Positions 7,560-15,214 of a stretch of 22,799 bases of DNA are shown here, one piece after another. Positions within the stretch are counted from its first letter, which is position 1, and each line of letters opens with the position of its first letter. The notes beneath the pieces were generated by a model that saw nothing but the letters and a program-made list of their open reading frames with translations, did no database searches and had not been told where the DNA came from. The stretch is from JABDDM01 sp038240295 (lineage in GTDB: Bacteria > Bacteroidota > Ignavibacteria > Palsa-1295). The translations under genes and the position numbers were made by a program. The stretch spans positions 1-22,799 of the forward strand of contig JBBSDW010000038.1 of assembly GCA_038240295.1 (NCBI GenBank), written 5' to 3'.

Positions 7560-8972
7560 TCACCGTCCAACTACGATGAAAGATCTTTGCACCAAGCCAG
7601 TTGCGTATCCCGTGATTCGGAGAAAATAGGTGCCGGCCAGAGCGTGATCGAGTTTGATCGGTAAGCGATGATCACCGGCGGATAGGTGATCGAACTGAGA
7701 AATTGCGACTTGCCTGCCGAGAAGGTCCGTGATCACAACATGAATATCGTCCGCCTTCTCAAGTTTAAGCTGGGCAAACCCTTCGCCCGCAAACGGCTCC
7801 GGATAAATGGAAATCGTCGAGGAGACCGTTTGAGCATGAGCTTCAACAGCTTCCGGTACCAGCCATGATGCGAGTCCATGTGCGGGCATCATGCCTGCTG
7901 TGTCAAAATATCCGGCTGCGATCACTCCACCATACGGCATTGCCGCGAGCGATGTGACGCCCTCGCTTATTCCGTTGCCAAGCGATCCCCATTTCGGGCC
8001 GCCGTACCATCCAGCGATGTTGTTGAATTTAGCGCCGGTCGTGCTTACGTCGAAATGCGAGGCATAGAGTGCGTTGCCACTCGTCGTGAGTGCACCGATC
8101 CAGAAGCCAGGATCGTCGCCGAGCGAATGCCATTGTGTCCCGTCCCATCGAGCAATACCTTGCGCGCTGTCGTTGCCGATCGTCGTGAATTCACCGGCTG
8201 CGTATAATTCGTTCTTGTAGATCGCGAGCGATGTGACGTGCACCTCATTGCTATCAATCTGACCAACCGCACTCCATTGATTGTTCGCCCAACGAGCGAC
8301 GCCTTTTGCTGGCAGGTGATCGGCGACATAATCGAAGAAGCCGCCGGCATAGAGCGTGTCCTGCACCATCTGCAACGCAAAGACAGGCACTGCTCCGCGC
8401 CAATTGGTGACGCCGCCGCCGAGTGGCTTCCACGCGCTGCCGTCCCAATGCGCAATGTTGCGAAGTGTGTCGCCATTCGCCATTACGTCAACGAAGCTTC
8501 CGGCTGCGTAGGGATTACCTGCCGGGTCCACAGCGATCGCATAGACGCCATAGGGCAACGGATCGAGCCCTGCACCGAGTGGATACCAGTTGTTCGAAGT
8601 CCAGAGTGCGAAGCCTGGCGAAACGATCGTATCGGCGCGATGAAAACTCCCGCCGACATAAAGCAACTGCTGATTGGCCAGCGTGAATGCCTTCAACGCG
8701 TGCACTTCGCCATCGACCCCAGAGCCCAACGAGCTCCATGCACCGTTCTCGAATTTTGCAATGTGGTTCGCGGCGATACCTGCGACGTGCGTGAAGGATC
8801 CGCCGATATAAATCGCTTGACCTGCGACCTCGACGGCGTAGATTTGACCATCCATCGAAAAATTCGGACCGAACGCTACGTTCCAGTATTTATTCCGAGC
8901 ATCGGGTTGAGCGAGCAGCATTGAATGCGCGAGAAGCACGAGCAAACTTGCGAGAAAAAAAGAGCGGATCAT
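7560..8972 (-). CDS. Secreted seven-repeat beta-propeller protein with T9SS type A sorting domain
   Basis: 470 residues from the ATG at 8972, chosen because it opens directly into a signal peptide (residues 1-21, MIRSFFLASLLVLLAHSMLL, cleavage likely before Gln22); the frame is open further upstream but encodes nothing recognisable. About seven ~45-residue repeats follow between 40 and 375, each with a core like LYVGGSF...IARWDGTQWHSLG. Seven such units suggest a seven-bladed propeller (kelch/WD-like). Residues ~388-470 are a T9SS type A sorting domain: VVITDLLGRQV, AGTYFLRITG, then a short basic end. The usual YPNP is degenerate here (IYPEPFAGEG). The mature protein should be exported by Sec and then T9SS to the surface. 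Ligand unknown. It is divergent from the ECF sigma gene, with 253 bp between them. Confidence 0.85.
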   Translation of the reverse strand: MIRSFFLASLLVLLAHSMLLAQPDARNKYWNVAFGPNFSMDGQIYAVEVAGQAIYIGGSFTHVAGIAANHIAKFENGAWSSLGSGVDGEVHALKAFTLANQQLLYVGGSFHRADTIVSPGFALWTSNNWYPLGAGLDPLPYGVYAIAVDPAGNPYAAGSFVDVMANGDTLRNIAHWDGSAWKPLGGGVTNWRGAVPVFALQMVQDTLYAGGFFDYVADHLPAKGVARWANNQWSAVGQIDSNEVHVTSLAIYKNELYAAGEFTTIGNDSAQGIARWDGTQWHSLGDDPGFWIGALTTSGNALYASHFDVSTTGAKFNNIAGWYGGPKWGSLGNGISEGVTSLAAMPYGGVIAAGYFDTAGMMPAHGLASWLVPEAVEAHAQTVSSTISIYPEPFAGEGFAQLKLEKADDIHVVITDLLGRQVAISQFDHLSAGDHRLPIKLDHALAGTYFLRITGYATGLVQRSFIVVGR

Positions 8973-9105
8973 AATGGGAAGGAATGTCCAATAAAACTTA
9001 ACATATCGCGAAAGAGAGAACCCGAAGACTCGATAGATAAATGCCCGTCCGCAAGGCAGGGATATGCTGCGGCGGCCGAGGACTGCCGCTCTCGTGAGAT
9101 TGGTC

Positions 9106-9123
9106 GTCGGACTAAAGTCCGAC
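9106..9123. repeat. Perfect palindrome in the divergent region, REP-like
   Basis: GTCGGACT, a 2-base spacer, and its exact complement AGTCCGAC. It lies in the 253-bp gap between the propeller gene and the sigma gene. A second small hairpin-like element with a GCAA loop lies at about 9043-9060. The sequence resembles dispersed intergenic palindromes I recall from other bacterial genomes, but only one copy is visible here. It could alternatively be an operator. Confidence 0.45.
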
Positions 9124-9225
9124 CTACAATGGGCGAACAAAATAAACAGAGCACTCTTTCTTCAATTGTGAGACTTTTCCTCTCCTCAAGCCTCTTATCT
9201 TCGTTACCCACAATAGCGCGAGCGA

Positions 9226-10287
9226 TTGACAGAACAATCAGAACACAAAATCGAGCAGCCACCGAAAGAGCGATTCACAGAATTGATCACTCCGCTTCTT
9301 GCGCGCGTCTCTCGGTATGCGTTTGCGTTAACCAATACCGAAGACGACGCAAAGGATCTCGTAAGCGAGGCAAGTTTGAAGGCGTTCGAGCAAACCGATA
9401 AGCTGAGATCGACTGAAGCGTTTTGTAGTTATTTGTTTATCGTTGTTCGCCGTATCCATGTTCGCCAGCTCCGACGCGCACGGTTGCTTAATTTGTTCAA
9501 AGCGCAGATTGAGGCCCCGACACACGACCCGCGATCGTCCATCGATCTACAATTGGACATGACTGCGCTTTATCGTGCGCTCAGTCAGTTGCCTGCAAAG
9601 CAGCGCGAGACGGTGATGCTCTTTGAGATCTCCGAACTTTCGATCGAAGAGATACGAGAGATTCAGGGTGGTTCGATCTCCGGAGTCAAATCACGATTGA
9701 GACGCGGTCGCGACCGATTGACAGAGCTGTTGTCCGATACTCCGCAACCGACAGAGAGCAAGAAACTTGCACCGGAAACAACGTTAGCTTCGCAAAAGAT
9801 GGCAGCAGCTTATGCGAAGATCAATCAGCTAATCCCTATCCTGCTGAGGGCAAATAGATCGGCCGATACACTGGTGAGCGCTGACTTCATCCTGTGGTAT
9901 CAACCGACAAAAGAATTTCTCGCTGCACTGCCAAACGCTGTTGTGAACAAACTGCGCACAGAATATAATATTCCCGACTCGCTTGGTTTGATGCACGTTG
10001 CTCAGTCCTTGAGCGTAGAGCATGGGACAATCACTTCGGTCGCTGCCTTTCCGAACCCGGCGAAAGATAAGCTTCGCGTTCAGATCAAGTTGGAGGCACC
10101 GCGCGTATGCGAATTGGTTCTTCGCGATCTTGCAGGCAACGAGGTTTACCATCACGAAATTTCTCAGTTTGGGTCTGACGGAGACGCTTCGATAGATGTC
10201 TCACAGTATGCCGAAGGCATCTACCTGCTCGAGATCTCGACCGATAAAGGGGAGCGCTTTTTACAGCGGATCGTGATCAGGAAATAG
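9226..10287 (+). CDS. ECF sigma factor fused to a T9SS type A sorting-domain-like C-terminus
   Basis: 353 residues from a TTG at 9226; an in-frame stop at 9214-9216 leaves no earlier start and no ATG precedes the first domain. Residues ~20-85 are sigma region 2 (helices with DDAKDLVSEASLKAF and a WLF-like segment FCSYLFIVVRR). Residues ~113-168 are region 4 with an intact helix-turn-helix (LPAKQRETVMLFE, then GVKSRLRRGRDRL). An ECF sigma normally ends here. Instead a ~100-residue segment that I do not recognise follows (including LRANRSADTLVSADFILWYQ), then a domain at ~272-353 with all the marks of a type A sorting signal: AFPNPAKDKLRVQI, LVLRDLAGNEVY, AEGIYLLEIST, and a C-terminal QRIVIRK. 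There is no signal peptide, so the protein should stay in the cytoplasm. No frameshift is seen. The normal partner, an anti-sigma gene, is absent. Confidence 0.88.
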   Translation: MTEQSEHKIEQPPKERFTELITPLLARVSRYAFALTNTEDDAKDLVSEASLKAFEQTDKLRSTEAFCSYLFIVVRRIHVRQLRRARLLNLFKAQIEAPTHDPRSSIDLQLDMTALYRALSQLPAKQRETVMLFEISELSIEEIREIQGGSISGVKSRLRRGRDRLTELLSDTPQPTESKKLAPETTLASQKMAAAYAKINQLIPILLRANRSADTLVSADFILWYQPTKEFLAALPNAVVNKLRTEYNIPDSLGLMHVAQSLSVEHGTITSVAAFPNPAKDKLRVQIKLEAPRVCELVLRDLAGNEVYHHEISQFGSDGDASIDVSQYAEGIYLLEISTDKGERFLQRIVIRK

Positions 10288-10395
10288 GGGTCGGTTAGCT
10301 GGTCAATAGGCTCGCGCACATGTTGATATTCCAGCCTGCCCCCGTCCTTATCGACGGCGGAAGACGTGATTCCACATATCTTCAATCCCAAAAAA

Positions 10396-10419
10396 AAAGA
10401 GCGGCAGTTGCCGCTCTTT
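10396..10419 (-). terminator. Terminator between convergent sigma and DUF4412 genes
   Basis: An inverted repeat AAAGAGCGGCA/TGCCGCTCTTT with a tight loop. Read on the minus strand the stem runs into a tract of about ten T residues (A run at 10390-10398 on the plus strand), an excellent intrinsic terminator for the DUF4412-like gene. It may also stop plus-strand transcripts of the sigma gene, with a weaker tail. Confidence 0.88.
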
Positions 10420-10444
10420 GTGAGGCTTCAAAAAGAATCGGAAA

Positions 10445-11152
10445 TCAATTCTGTCCACCCATGTGCTTGAGATCATCCATCGTTTTGTGGGTGAATTTTA
10501 CGTCCGTTGGCGGCAGGACTTCTGCGTCGCTGACCGAATGCTGATCGAACTTTACGAGATCGACCGTCGCGGCGGTTTGGCCGCCGGTGATCATCGTGAT
10601 TCGGACAGGTGCGAGTCCCTGCGCGAAGAGTGCGGAAAATACTTTTGATCCGCCGCTCTGTGGGTTGCTCTTCATCGATTCGATCATACCGTTACGGACG
10701 CCAGCCGGAAGGTCGGCGGTCGCCCAGATATCCATCGAACCGGCTTTTGTCGTCGCAGTGAATTCCTGCGCCTTATATCCGTCGACGGTTTCCGATTTCC
10801 CAGTCGGTACAAGTGTGCCGGCGTCATCTTTGGCCGAAGCGCTATCGTTGGGAATGTCCATCGTAAAACCGGTCTTTGATTCGCCCATGACCATAGACAT
10901 CGTGTGGGTCTCGCGGTTCATATACATCCGCTGACTTCCCATGGCCCCCATATCGATCGTCGTAGACGAGAGGTTGCCCTTCATATTTGTCGTCATCGTC
11001 AGCTTGTCATCGCCAAGCTGAGGAACTGCGATCGAGTAAGTGATGGTCCCTTCAAATTTAGGAATGGGCACCTGAGCGAACGAACGCGCCGGAGCGAACG
11101 AGAGCAGCGCCGCGGCAGCAGAAACTACGAAGATTGAAGCACTTTTTGTCAT
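10445..11152 (-). CDS. Secreted DUF4412-like protein
   Basis: 235 residues from the ATG at 11152. The N-terminus is a signal peptide (MTKSASIFVVSAAAALLSFA to about residue 26, cleavage near SFA-Q), so the mature protein is periplasmic or beyond; there is no lipobox cysteine and no T9SS domain. The body starts with FEGTITYSI, passes a Met-rich strand region (GAMGSQRMYMNRETHTMSMV), then GKSETVDGYKAQEFT and a region near 145-160 (DIWATADLPAG), which resembles DUF4412 proteins of Bacteroidota. That family is thought to form a beta-sheet barrel-like fold; its function is unknown. It is a single gene, divergent from dedA and closed by a strong terminator. Confidence 0.75.
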   Translation of the reverse strand: MTKSASIFVVSAAAALLSFAPARSFAQVPIPKFEGTITYSIAVPQLGDDKLTMTTNMKGNLSSTTIDMGAMGSQRMYMNRETHTMSMVMGESKTGFTMDIPNDSASAKDDAGTLVPTGKSETVDGYKAQEFTATTKAGSMDIWATADLPAGVRNGMIESMKSNPQSGGSKVFSALFAQGLAPVRITMITGGQTAATVDLVKFDQHSVSDAEVLPPTDVKFTHKTMDDLKHMGGQN

Positions 11153-11260
11153 GATAAAAAATCAGGGTAAATGGATAACGTGCACCGCCCGAGCCCAGCC
11201 CGGCTTTCAGAACAGGCGAACGAGTGCAGATCGGGCGGAAGTTCCGAAGCATCTCTCTTA

Positions 11261-11275
11261 CGTAAACAGTTTACG
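11261..11275. promoter_or_regulatory. 15-bp perfect palindrome, putative operator
   Basis: CGTAAACAGTTTACG is a perfect odd palindrome (7+1+7) in the 202-bp space between the divergent DUF4412-like and dedA genes. Flanking TCTCT and AGAGA extend the dyad with a two-base bulge on the left side. The size and AT-rich half-sites suit a dimeric repressor; the binding protein is unknown. Confidence 0.45.
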
Positions 11276-11354
11276 AGAGATTCAGCAACCGCGGAAAAAT
11301 AAAGTTTGGCGCCAATTCGAGGCGCGGCCCATAAATCGTCGTATTATTGACGAT

Positions 11355-12077
11355 ATGAGATTTGCAGTTATCCTTCCTCTCCTGGCTTTCCTGGGGGTGG
11401 AACAGCATTCTATACTCACCTATTTAGAGGGTGCTTTCGCCACCTATGGCTATGTGATCGTCTTTGCCGCGATCATGATCGAAAGCATGGGAGTGCCGTT
11501 TCCGGGCGAGACGATGCTGATCATCGCTGCGGCCTATGCCGCGAGCAATCCGCAGTTAAGCATTTATCTCGTCATAGCTTCGGCCGCAAGCGGCGCGATC
11601 GTCGGCGATAATCTTGGCTACTGGATCGGACGAGAAGGCGGTCGCAGGTTGATCATGAAATATGGTCGCTTCGTTGGTCTGACGGACGAACGCTATCTCA
11701 AAGCGCAGGTTTTTTTAAAGAAGCATGGCGGCAAGGCAGTCTTTTTTGGCCGGTTCGTATCCGTTGCGAGAACCTGGATCGCTGTGCTCGTTGGTGCGCA
11801 CCATCTTAATTGGGTGCAGTTCCTGATCTATAACGTGCTCGGAGGGATCGTCTGGGCAACGCTCTACGGATCGCTTGGATATTTCTTCGGACAGAATCTT
11901 CCATTTCTCGAAAAGATCATCAAGGATGTTGGCCTCGGACTTACTGCCGGAGTGATCGGCGCGCTCGTCGTTTATTTCTTTATTCGAAAGAAGCGCAAAG
12001 CCCGCGCTGCGAAGGCTCTCGAACAAAAAGCGGCAGAGTCGGCACCGCCCGAACCGTCACATCCACTCGAAGATTAA
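11355..12077 (+). CDS. DedA family membrane protein (VTT domain)
   Basis: 240 residues from the ATG at 11355; the frame is open back to 11151 but upstream residues lack family similarity and overlap the start of the neighbouring gene. DedA/VTT proteins are inner-membrane proteins linked to lipid-carrier (undecaprenyl phosphate) or phospholipid flipping and proton-motive-force homeostasis. Family marks: ESMGVPFPGE, SGAIVGDNLGYWIGR and FFGRFVSVARTWIAVLVGA. In the last, the usual Pro of RF(I/V)Px is Ser. Four to five hydrophobic helices are followed by a basic C-terminal tail (IRKKRKARAAK), expected inside the cell. A short dyad ATCGTC/GACGAT (11335-11354) abuts the start codon. The 3' end overlaps the convergent GH5 gene by 21 bp. 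The specific substrate cannot be read from sequence. Confidence 0.92.
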   Translation: MRFAVILPLLAFLGVEQHSILTYLEGAFATYGYVIVFAAIMIESMGVPFPGETMLIIAAAYAASNPQLSIYLVIASAASGAIVGDNLGYWIGREGGRRLIMKYGRFVGLTDERYLKAQVFLKKHGGKAVFFGRFVSVARTWIAVLVGAHHLNWVQFLIYNVLGGIVWATLYGSLGYFFGQNLPFLEKIIKDVGLGLTAGVIGALVVYFFIRKKRKARAAKALEQKAAESAPPEPSHPLED

Positions 12078-13664
12078 TTGCTGTTGGTTGGCAATGACAT
12101 GCTCCTCCGTCGGGACGATCATGATATGGTGCGTCGTGGCGATCGGATCGAGCCGAATATGAAGCTGGTTAAACTCCGGAAATGCCACGACCTTCGCCGA
12201 CGTTTTTCCGGCCCCGTAATAGATCTTAAAGCCGTTCGGATAGTGCACAGGTGCCAGGCGATGCGCACGTTCGGAGAACGGAACGTAGAGCACGGTATTG
12301 GCATCGGTCGGAAGTCCCGTGAGTGTCATTTCGAACACACGCGTGCGGTCGTTGAATGAAAAGTTTGCGGGTTTCGCACTTGCGGCCACTGGATAAGGAC
12401 GTGTCGCGATATCGAGATTTCTCGGCCGAAGGTCCCAATCGAGCAGCGAAAAATCTTCGCGCATGAAGCCATCGCGATTTGCCTTGGTGTTATAGAAATT
12501 TACATTCCAGTAGGTTGCATGAACCATCGAGCGTTCGACCGCTTCGAAATGCCAGTGCATGTGTTTGCGCGTGACATGATTGATCCAATTTTGCCGCGAC
12601 CCGAATTCCGTCAGGAATGGCACGAGCCCTTTCGCGCGTGAATGCTTGACGCCGAGCTCGATGGCCTCCCAATATTCCTCACGCTTCCGTTCGTGAAAGT
12701 GCAAGCCGAGAAGGCCGGTCATGAGCGAGTCGTAGTAATGATAACCGAAGGAAATCCGGTCGTCGTCTTTCGACGATGCTCGCAGGTTCGAACGGTAGTT
12801 TTTATCTTCGCGCAGGTTTGCATTCCAATCGCTCTGCGGCGAGACGATCACAAAAAGCTGGTCGGAATATTTACGAATGCGAAGAAGCCCTTCATCATAA
12901 AAATCGCTGAGGAGGCCGGCTTCGAACGTGTCGTCGGGAAGTTCGGCCGGATGAGGTTCGTTGATGATCTCGAGCCCGAAGATGCGTTCGTTCTTTGCGC
13001 ATCGCTCTGCAAGAAACTCGACAACCTGAAGCAATCGATCGCGAACCTTGAAGTGGACGAGCGGCGGATCGATTCGGCTGTTCGTGAGATCATTTCTCCA
13101 GAATTGCGTAAAGGTCCGGCGCAGGCCTTTATTCATCACATAGTTCAATCCCCAAAGCGCGGTGTTCATCATGATCGCGCCATCTGCTGCGCCATCCTGC
13201 TTGACCCACGTCGGAAATCCATTGCCGCCATAGGCAGGCTGCAAGAGATCCTGATGAATATCTACGTAAAGCATGAATCCGAAATCGGAGAGTCGATCGA
13301 CGATCCGAAAAAACTTTTCGAAGTAATTGAGATCGAACTTCGGGGTCACTGGATCGCACGTTGGTTCGAGTGCCTCCCAGCTGAAGGCAAGCCTGAGCGT
13401 ATAAAAACCGCAGGCGAGAAGGAGCTTGAGATAGGGCTCGAACTTCGGCCAGTCCTCCTCGCGCTCGATCGGAAGGAACGGAGCATACTTCGCGTTCGGG
13501 CCGAGACAAACCCCGCGAAGCAGAAGATACCGGCCATCGTTTTTATCGCGCAAATGAATGCCATCTCGAACAATGTTCGAGATCGCAGGAAGGATGTATG
13601 GACTTAGGCGTTCTATTTCGCCCTGGCGATTAGGCTCCAAACGTTTCGATTCGTGGTTCAACAT
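12057..13664 (-). CDS. Glycoside hydrolase family 5, endoglycoceramidase-like
   Basis: 535 residues from the ATG at 13664. The (beta/alpha)8 GH5 domain spans roughly residues 45-415. The acid/base is Glu236 in LEIINEP and the nucleophile is Glu353 in LTEFGS. RLAFSWEALEP (91-101) and DIHQDLLQPAYGGNGFPTWV (135-154) resemble endoglycoceramidases and related GH5 enzymes, which cut the bond between oligosaccharide and ceramide or similar lipid-linked or aryl glycosides. A C-terminal beta domain (~430-535, from RPYPVAASAKPANFSF) also matches that architecture. Unlike typical endoglycoceramidases there is no signal peptide, so it appears cytoplasmic or leaderless. The substrate is uncertain: steryl or lipid glucosides are alternatives. 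It is convergent with dedA. Confidence 0.87.
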   Translation of the reverse strand: MLNHESKRLEPNRQGEIERLSPYILPAISNIVRDGIHLRDKNDGRYLLLRGVCLGPNAKYAPFLPIEREEDWPKFEPYLKLLLACGFYTLRLAFSWEALEPTCDPVTPKFDLNYFEKFFRIVDRLSDFGFMLYVDIHQDLLQPAYGGNGFPTWVKQDGAADGAIMMNTALWGLNYVMNKGLRRTFTQFWRNDLTNSRIDPPLVHFKVRDRLLQVVEFLAERCAKNERIFGLEIINEPHPAELPDDTFEAGLLSDFYDEGLLRIRKYSDQLFVIVSPQSDWNANLREDKNYRSNLRASSKDDDRISFGYHYYDSLMTGLLGLHFHERKREEYWEAIELGVKHSRAKGLVPFLTEFGSRQNWINHVTRKHMHWHFEAVERSMVHATYWNVNFYNTKANRDGFMREDFSLLDWDLRPRNLDIATRPYPVAASAKPANFSFNDRTRVFEMTLTGLPTDANTVLYVPFSERAHRLAPVHYPNGFKIYYGAGKTSAKVVAFPEFNQLHIRLDPIATTHHIMIVPTEEHVIANQQQLIFEWM

Positions 13665-13784
13665 TGCGCCTTTTACCGTAAGGGAATAACCCCGAGGGGA
13701 TAGCCCCGCAACGAGCGCTCACACCGTCAAAAACGTGCGGAGCATCTAAATGTTTGCACCCAATTTGGTCGATCACTTTTCGAA

Positions 13785-14984
13785 ATGTTCAAAAATAAAG
13801 CGCTGATCCCGATCGCAGTCGTCGTATTCGTCGATCTGCTCGGCTTCTCGATCATCCTGCCGCTCCTTCCATACTATGCGAGTACGTTTGCGGCTTCGCC
13901 GGAGATGATCGGATATCTCGTCGCGACTTACTCGGTATTCCAATTCCTTGCCTCACCGATCTTAGGCGGGATGAGTGATAAATATGGTCGGCGTCCGCTC
14001 CTCATCTATTCGCAGTTCGGATCCTTCGTTGGATACGTTCTGCTCGGACTCGCGCATTCCCTGCCGTTACTCTTTCTTGCGCGAATCGTTGACGGAATTA
14101 GCGGTGGAAATATTTCGATCGCTTCGGCGTACATCGCAGATGTCACGGAGCCGAAAGATCGCTCTGGCGCCTACGCGATCATCGGTATCGCCTTTGGTCT
14201 CGGCTTTCTTGTCGGTCCGCTCATCGGCGGTACGCTTGCCGAACATTTCGGATATTCCGCTCCTGCCTATGTTTCGGCCGCCTTCTCTTTTTCGAGTGCA
14301 CTGCTCACGATCTTTTATTTGAAGGAGCATACACATTCGAGGGATGCGGCGCAGGCAACAGGACTCAACTATTATTCTCGCATCTTTGAATACCTGAAAG
14401 ATGCAAAGCTCCGCAGCTATCTCTTAGTCTTTCTCTTTTTTGCGCTGCCATTCTCGCTCTATGTTTCAATGGCCTCGCTTTACATGAAGATGGAGTTTAA
14501 TGCAACGCCCCAACAGGTCGGACTTTTCCTCGCATTTGTTGGATTGCTGGGGATCATCTATCAAGGCGCGCTCATTCGTCCGCTCGTCAAAAAAATTGGT
14601 GATCTAAAACTGATGCGCATCGGAATGGTTGCGATGGCCGTCGGCATCGGTTCGATCTATTTTGTAACGCATTGGTGGCAGTTGCTCCTCACGGCAACGG
14701 TATTCTCATTCGGCACGGGCGTCGTCCGCCCGACGCTTTCAAGTCTGATCACAACGGCAGCGCCTCCCAATCGCAAGGGTGGTGTCCTCGGCGTTTCGAG
14801 TATGCTCGAGAGCGCTTCGCGTTCGCTCTCGCCGATCATGGGTGGCTGGATTATCGCACTCTATGCACCAAATGTGATCGGATTAGCCGGCGCAGTGCTT
14901 ACGATCATGGGGGTGTATTTTGCCTTTAGCGTGAAGGATAACCGGGATCTGCACGTCATCGAACCTGGATTACGCGGATTATAA
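13785..14984 (+). CDS. MFS transporter, DHA1 (TetA-like) drug:H+ antiporter
   Basis: 399 residues from the ATG at 13785, with about 12 hydrophobic helices, the usual size for DHA1. Motif A is GGMSDKYGRRP (61-71) in the loop between helices 2 and 3. RIVDGISGGN (100-109) fits motif B. Motif C, GIAFGLGFLVGPLIGG (134-149), is characteristic of antiporters that expel drugs. AYIADVTEPKDRSG (115-128) is typical of the TetA branch. It should sit in the inner membrane and export small hydrophobic molecules in exchange for protons; the actual substrate is unknown and tetracycline should not be assumed. The last codons and stop lie inside the first unit of a tandem repeat, so its C-terminus (EPGLRGL) was probably altered by that repeat. 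Confidence 0.93.
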   Translation: MFKNKALIPIAVVVFVDLLGFSIILPLLPYYASTFAASPEMIGYLVATYSVFQFLASPILGGMSDKYGRRPLLIYSQFGSFVGYVLLGLAHSLPLLFLARIVDGISGGNISIASAYIADVTEPKDRSGAYAIIGIAFGLGFLVGPLIGGTLAEHFGYSAPAYVSAAFSFSSALLTIFYLKEHTHSRDAAQATGLNYYSRIFEYLKDAKLRSYLLVFLFFALPFSLYVSMASLYMKMEFNATPQQVGLFLAFVGLLGIIYQGALIRPLVKKIGDLKLMRIGMVAMAVGIGSIYFVTHWWQLLLTATVFSFGTGVVRPTLSSLITTAAPPNRKGGVLGVSSMLESASRSLSPIMGGWIIALYAPNVIGLAGAVLTIMGVYFAFSVKDNRDLHVIEPGLRGL

Positions 14985-15085
14985 TGGATTGCACTGATTT
15001 ATTTTTGCCGTCGTAAAAGATCTGGGCCTCTCGAGATGGTACGCGTCTATAACCATACGTAGCGCGAGCTTTAGCTTGCGATTCT
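14962..15085. repeat. ~125-bp tandem repeat, unit 1
   Basis: The unit runs from AACCTGGATTACGCGGAT to GCTTGCGATTCT and is repeated directly downstream at 15086-15214 with scattered differences. The first ~20 bases encode the end of the MFS protein. Confidence 0.85.
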
Positions 15086-15214
15086 AACCTGGATTACGCG
15101 GATGATAATGGATTGCGCTGATTTCTTTTTGCCGTCGAAAAAGATTGGGGCCTTTCGAGATGGTACGCGTCTATAACCAAACGGAGTGCGAACTTCTTCA
15201 GCTTGCGATTCTTA
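15086..15214. repeat. ~125-bp tandem repeat, unit 2
   Basis: This is the second copy of the unit at 14962-15085, with a few substitutions and small insertions (for example extra bases in the CTTCTTCAGCTT region). It shares long blocks such as GAGATGGTACGCGTCTATAA. No coding capacity is seen in it. Confidence 0.85.

Noticed and set aside
12642..13607. 321-codon plus-strand frame opposite the GH5 gene
   Set aside because: Antisense to conserved catalytic segments of the GH5 enzyme; no recognisable domain or ribosome binding site.
13700..13725. Short match to a conserved 16S rRNA segment (CCCGCAACGAGCGC)
   Set aside because: Only about 14 bases match and the surrounding sequence has no rRNA similarity; it lies in a short intergenic gap. 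Treated as chance.
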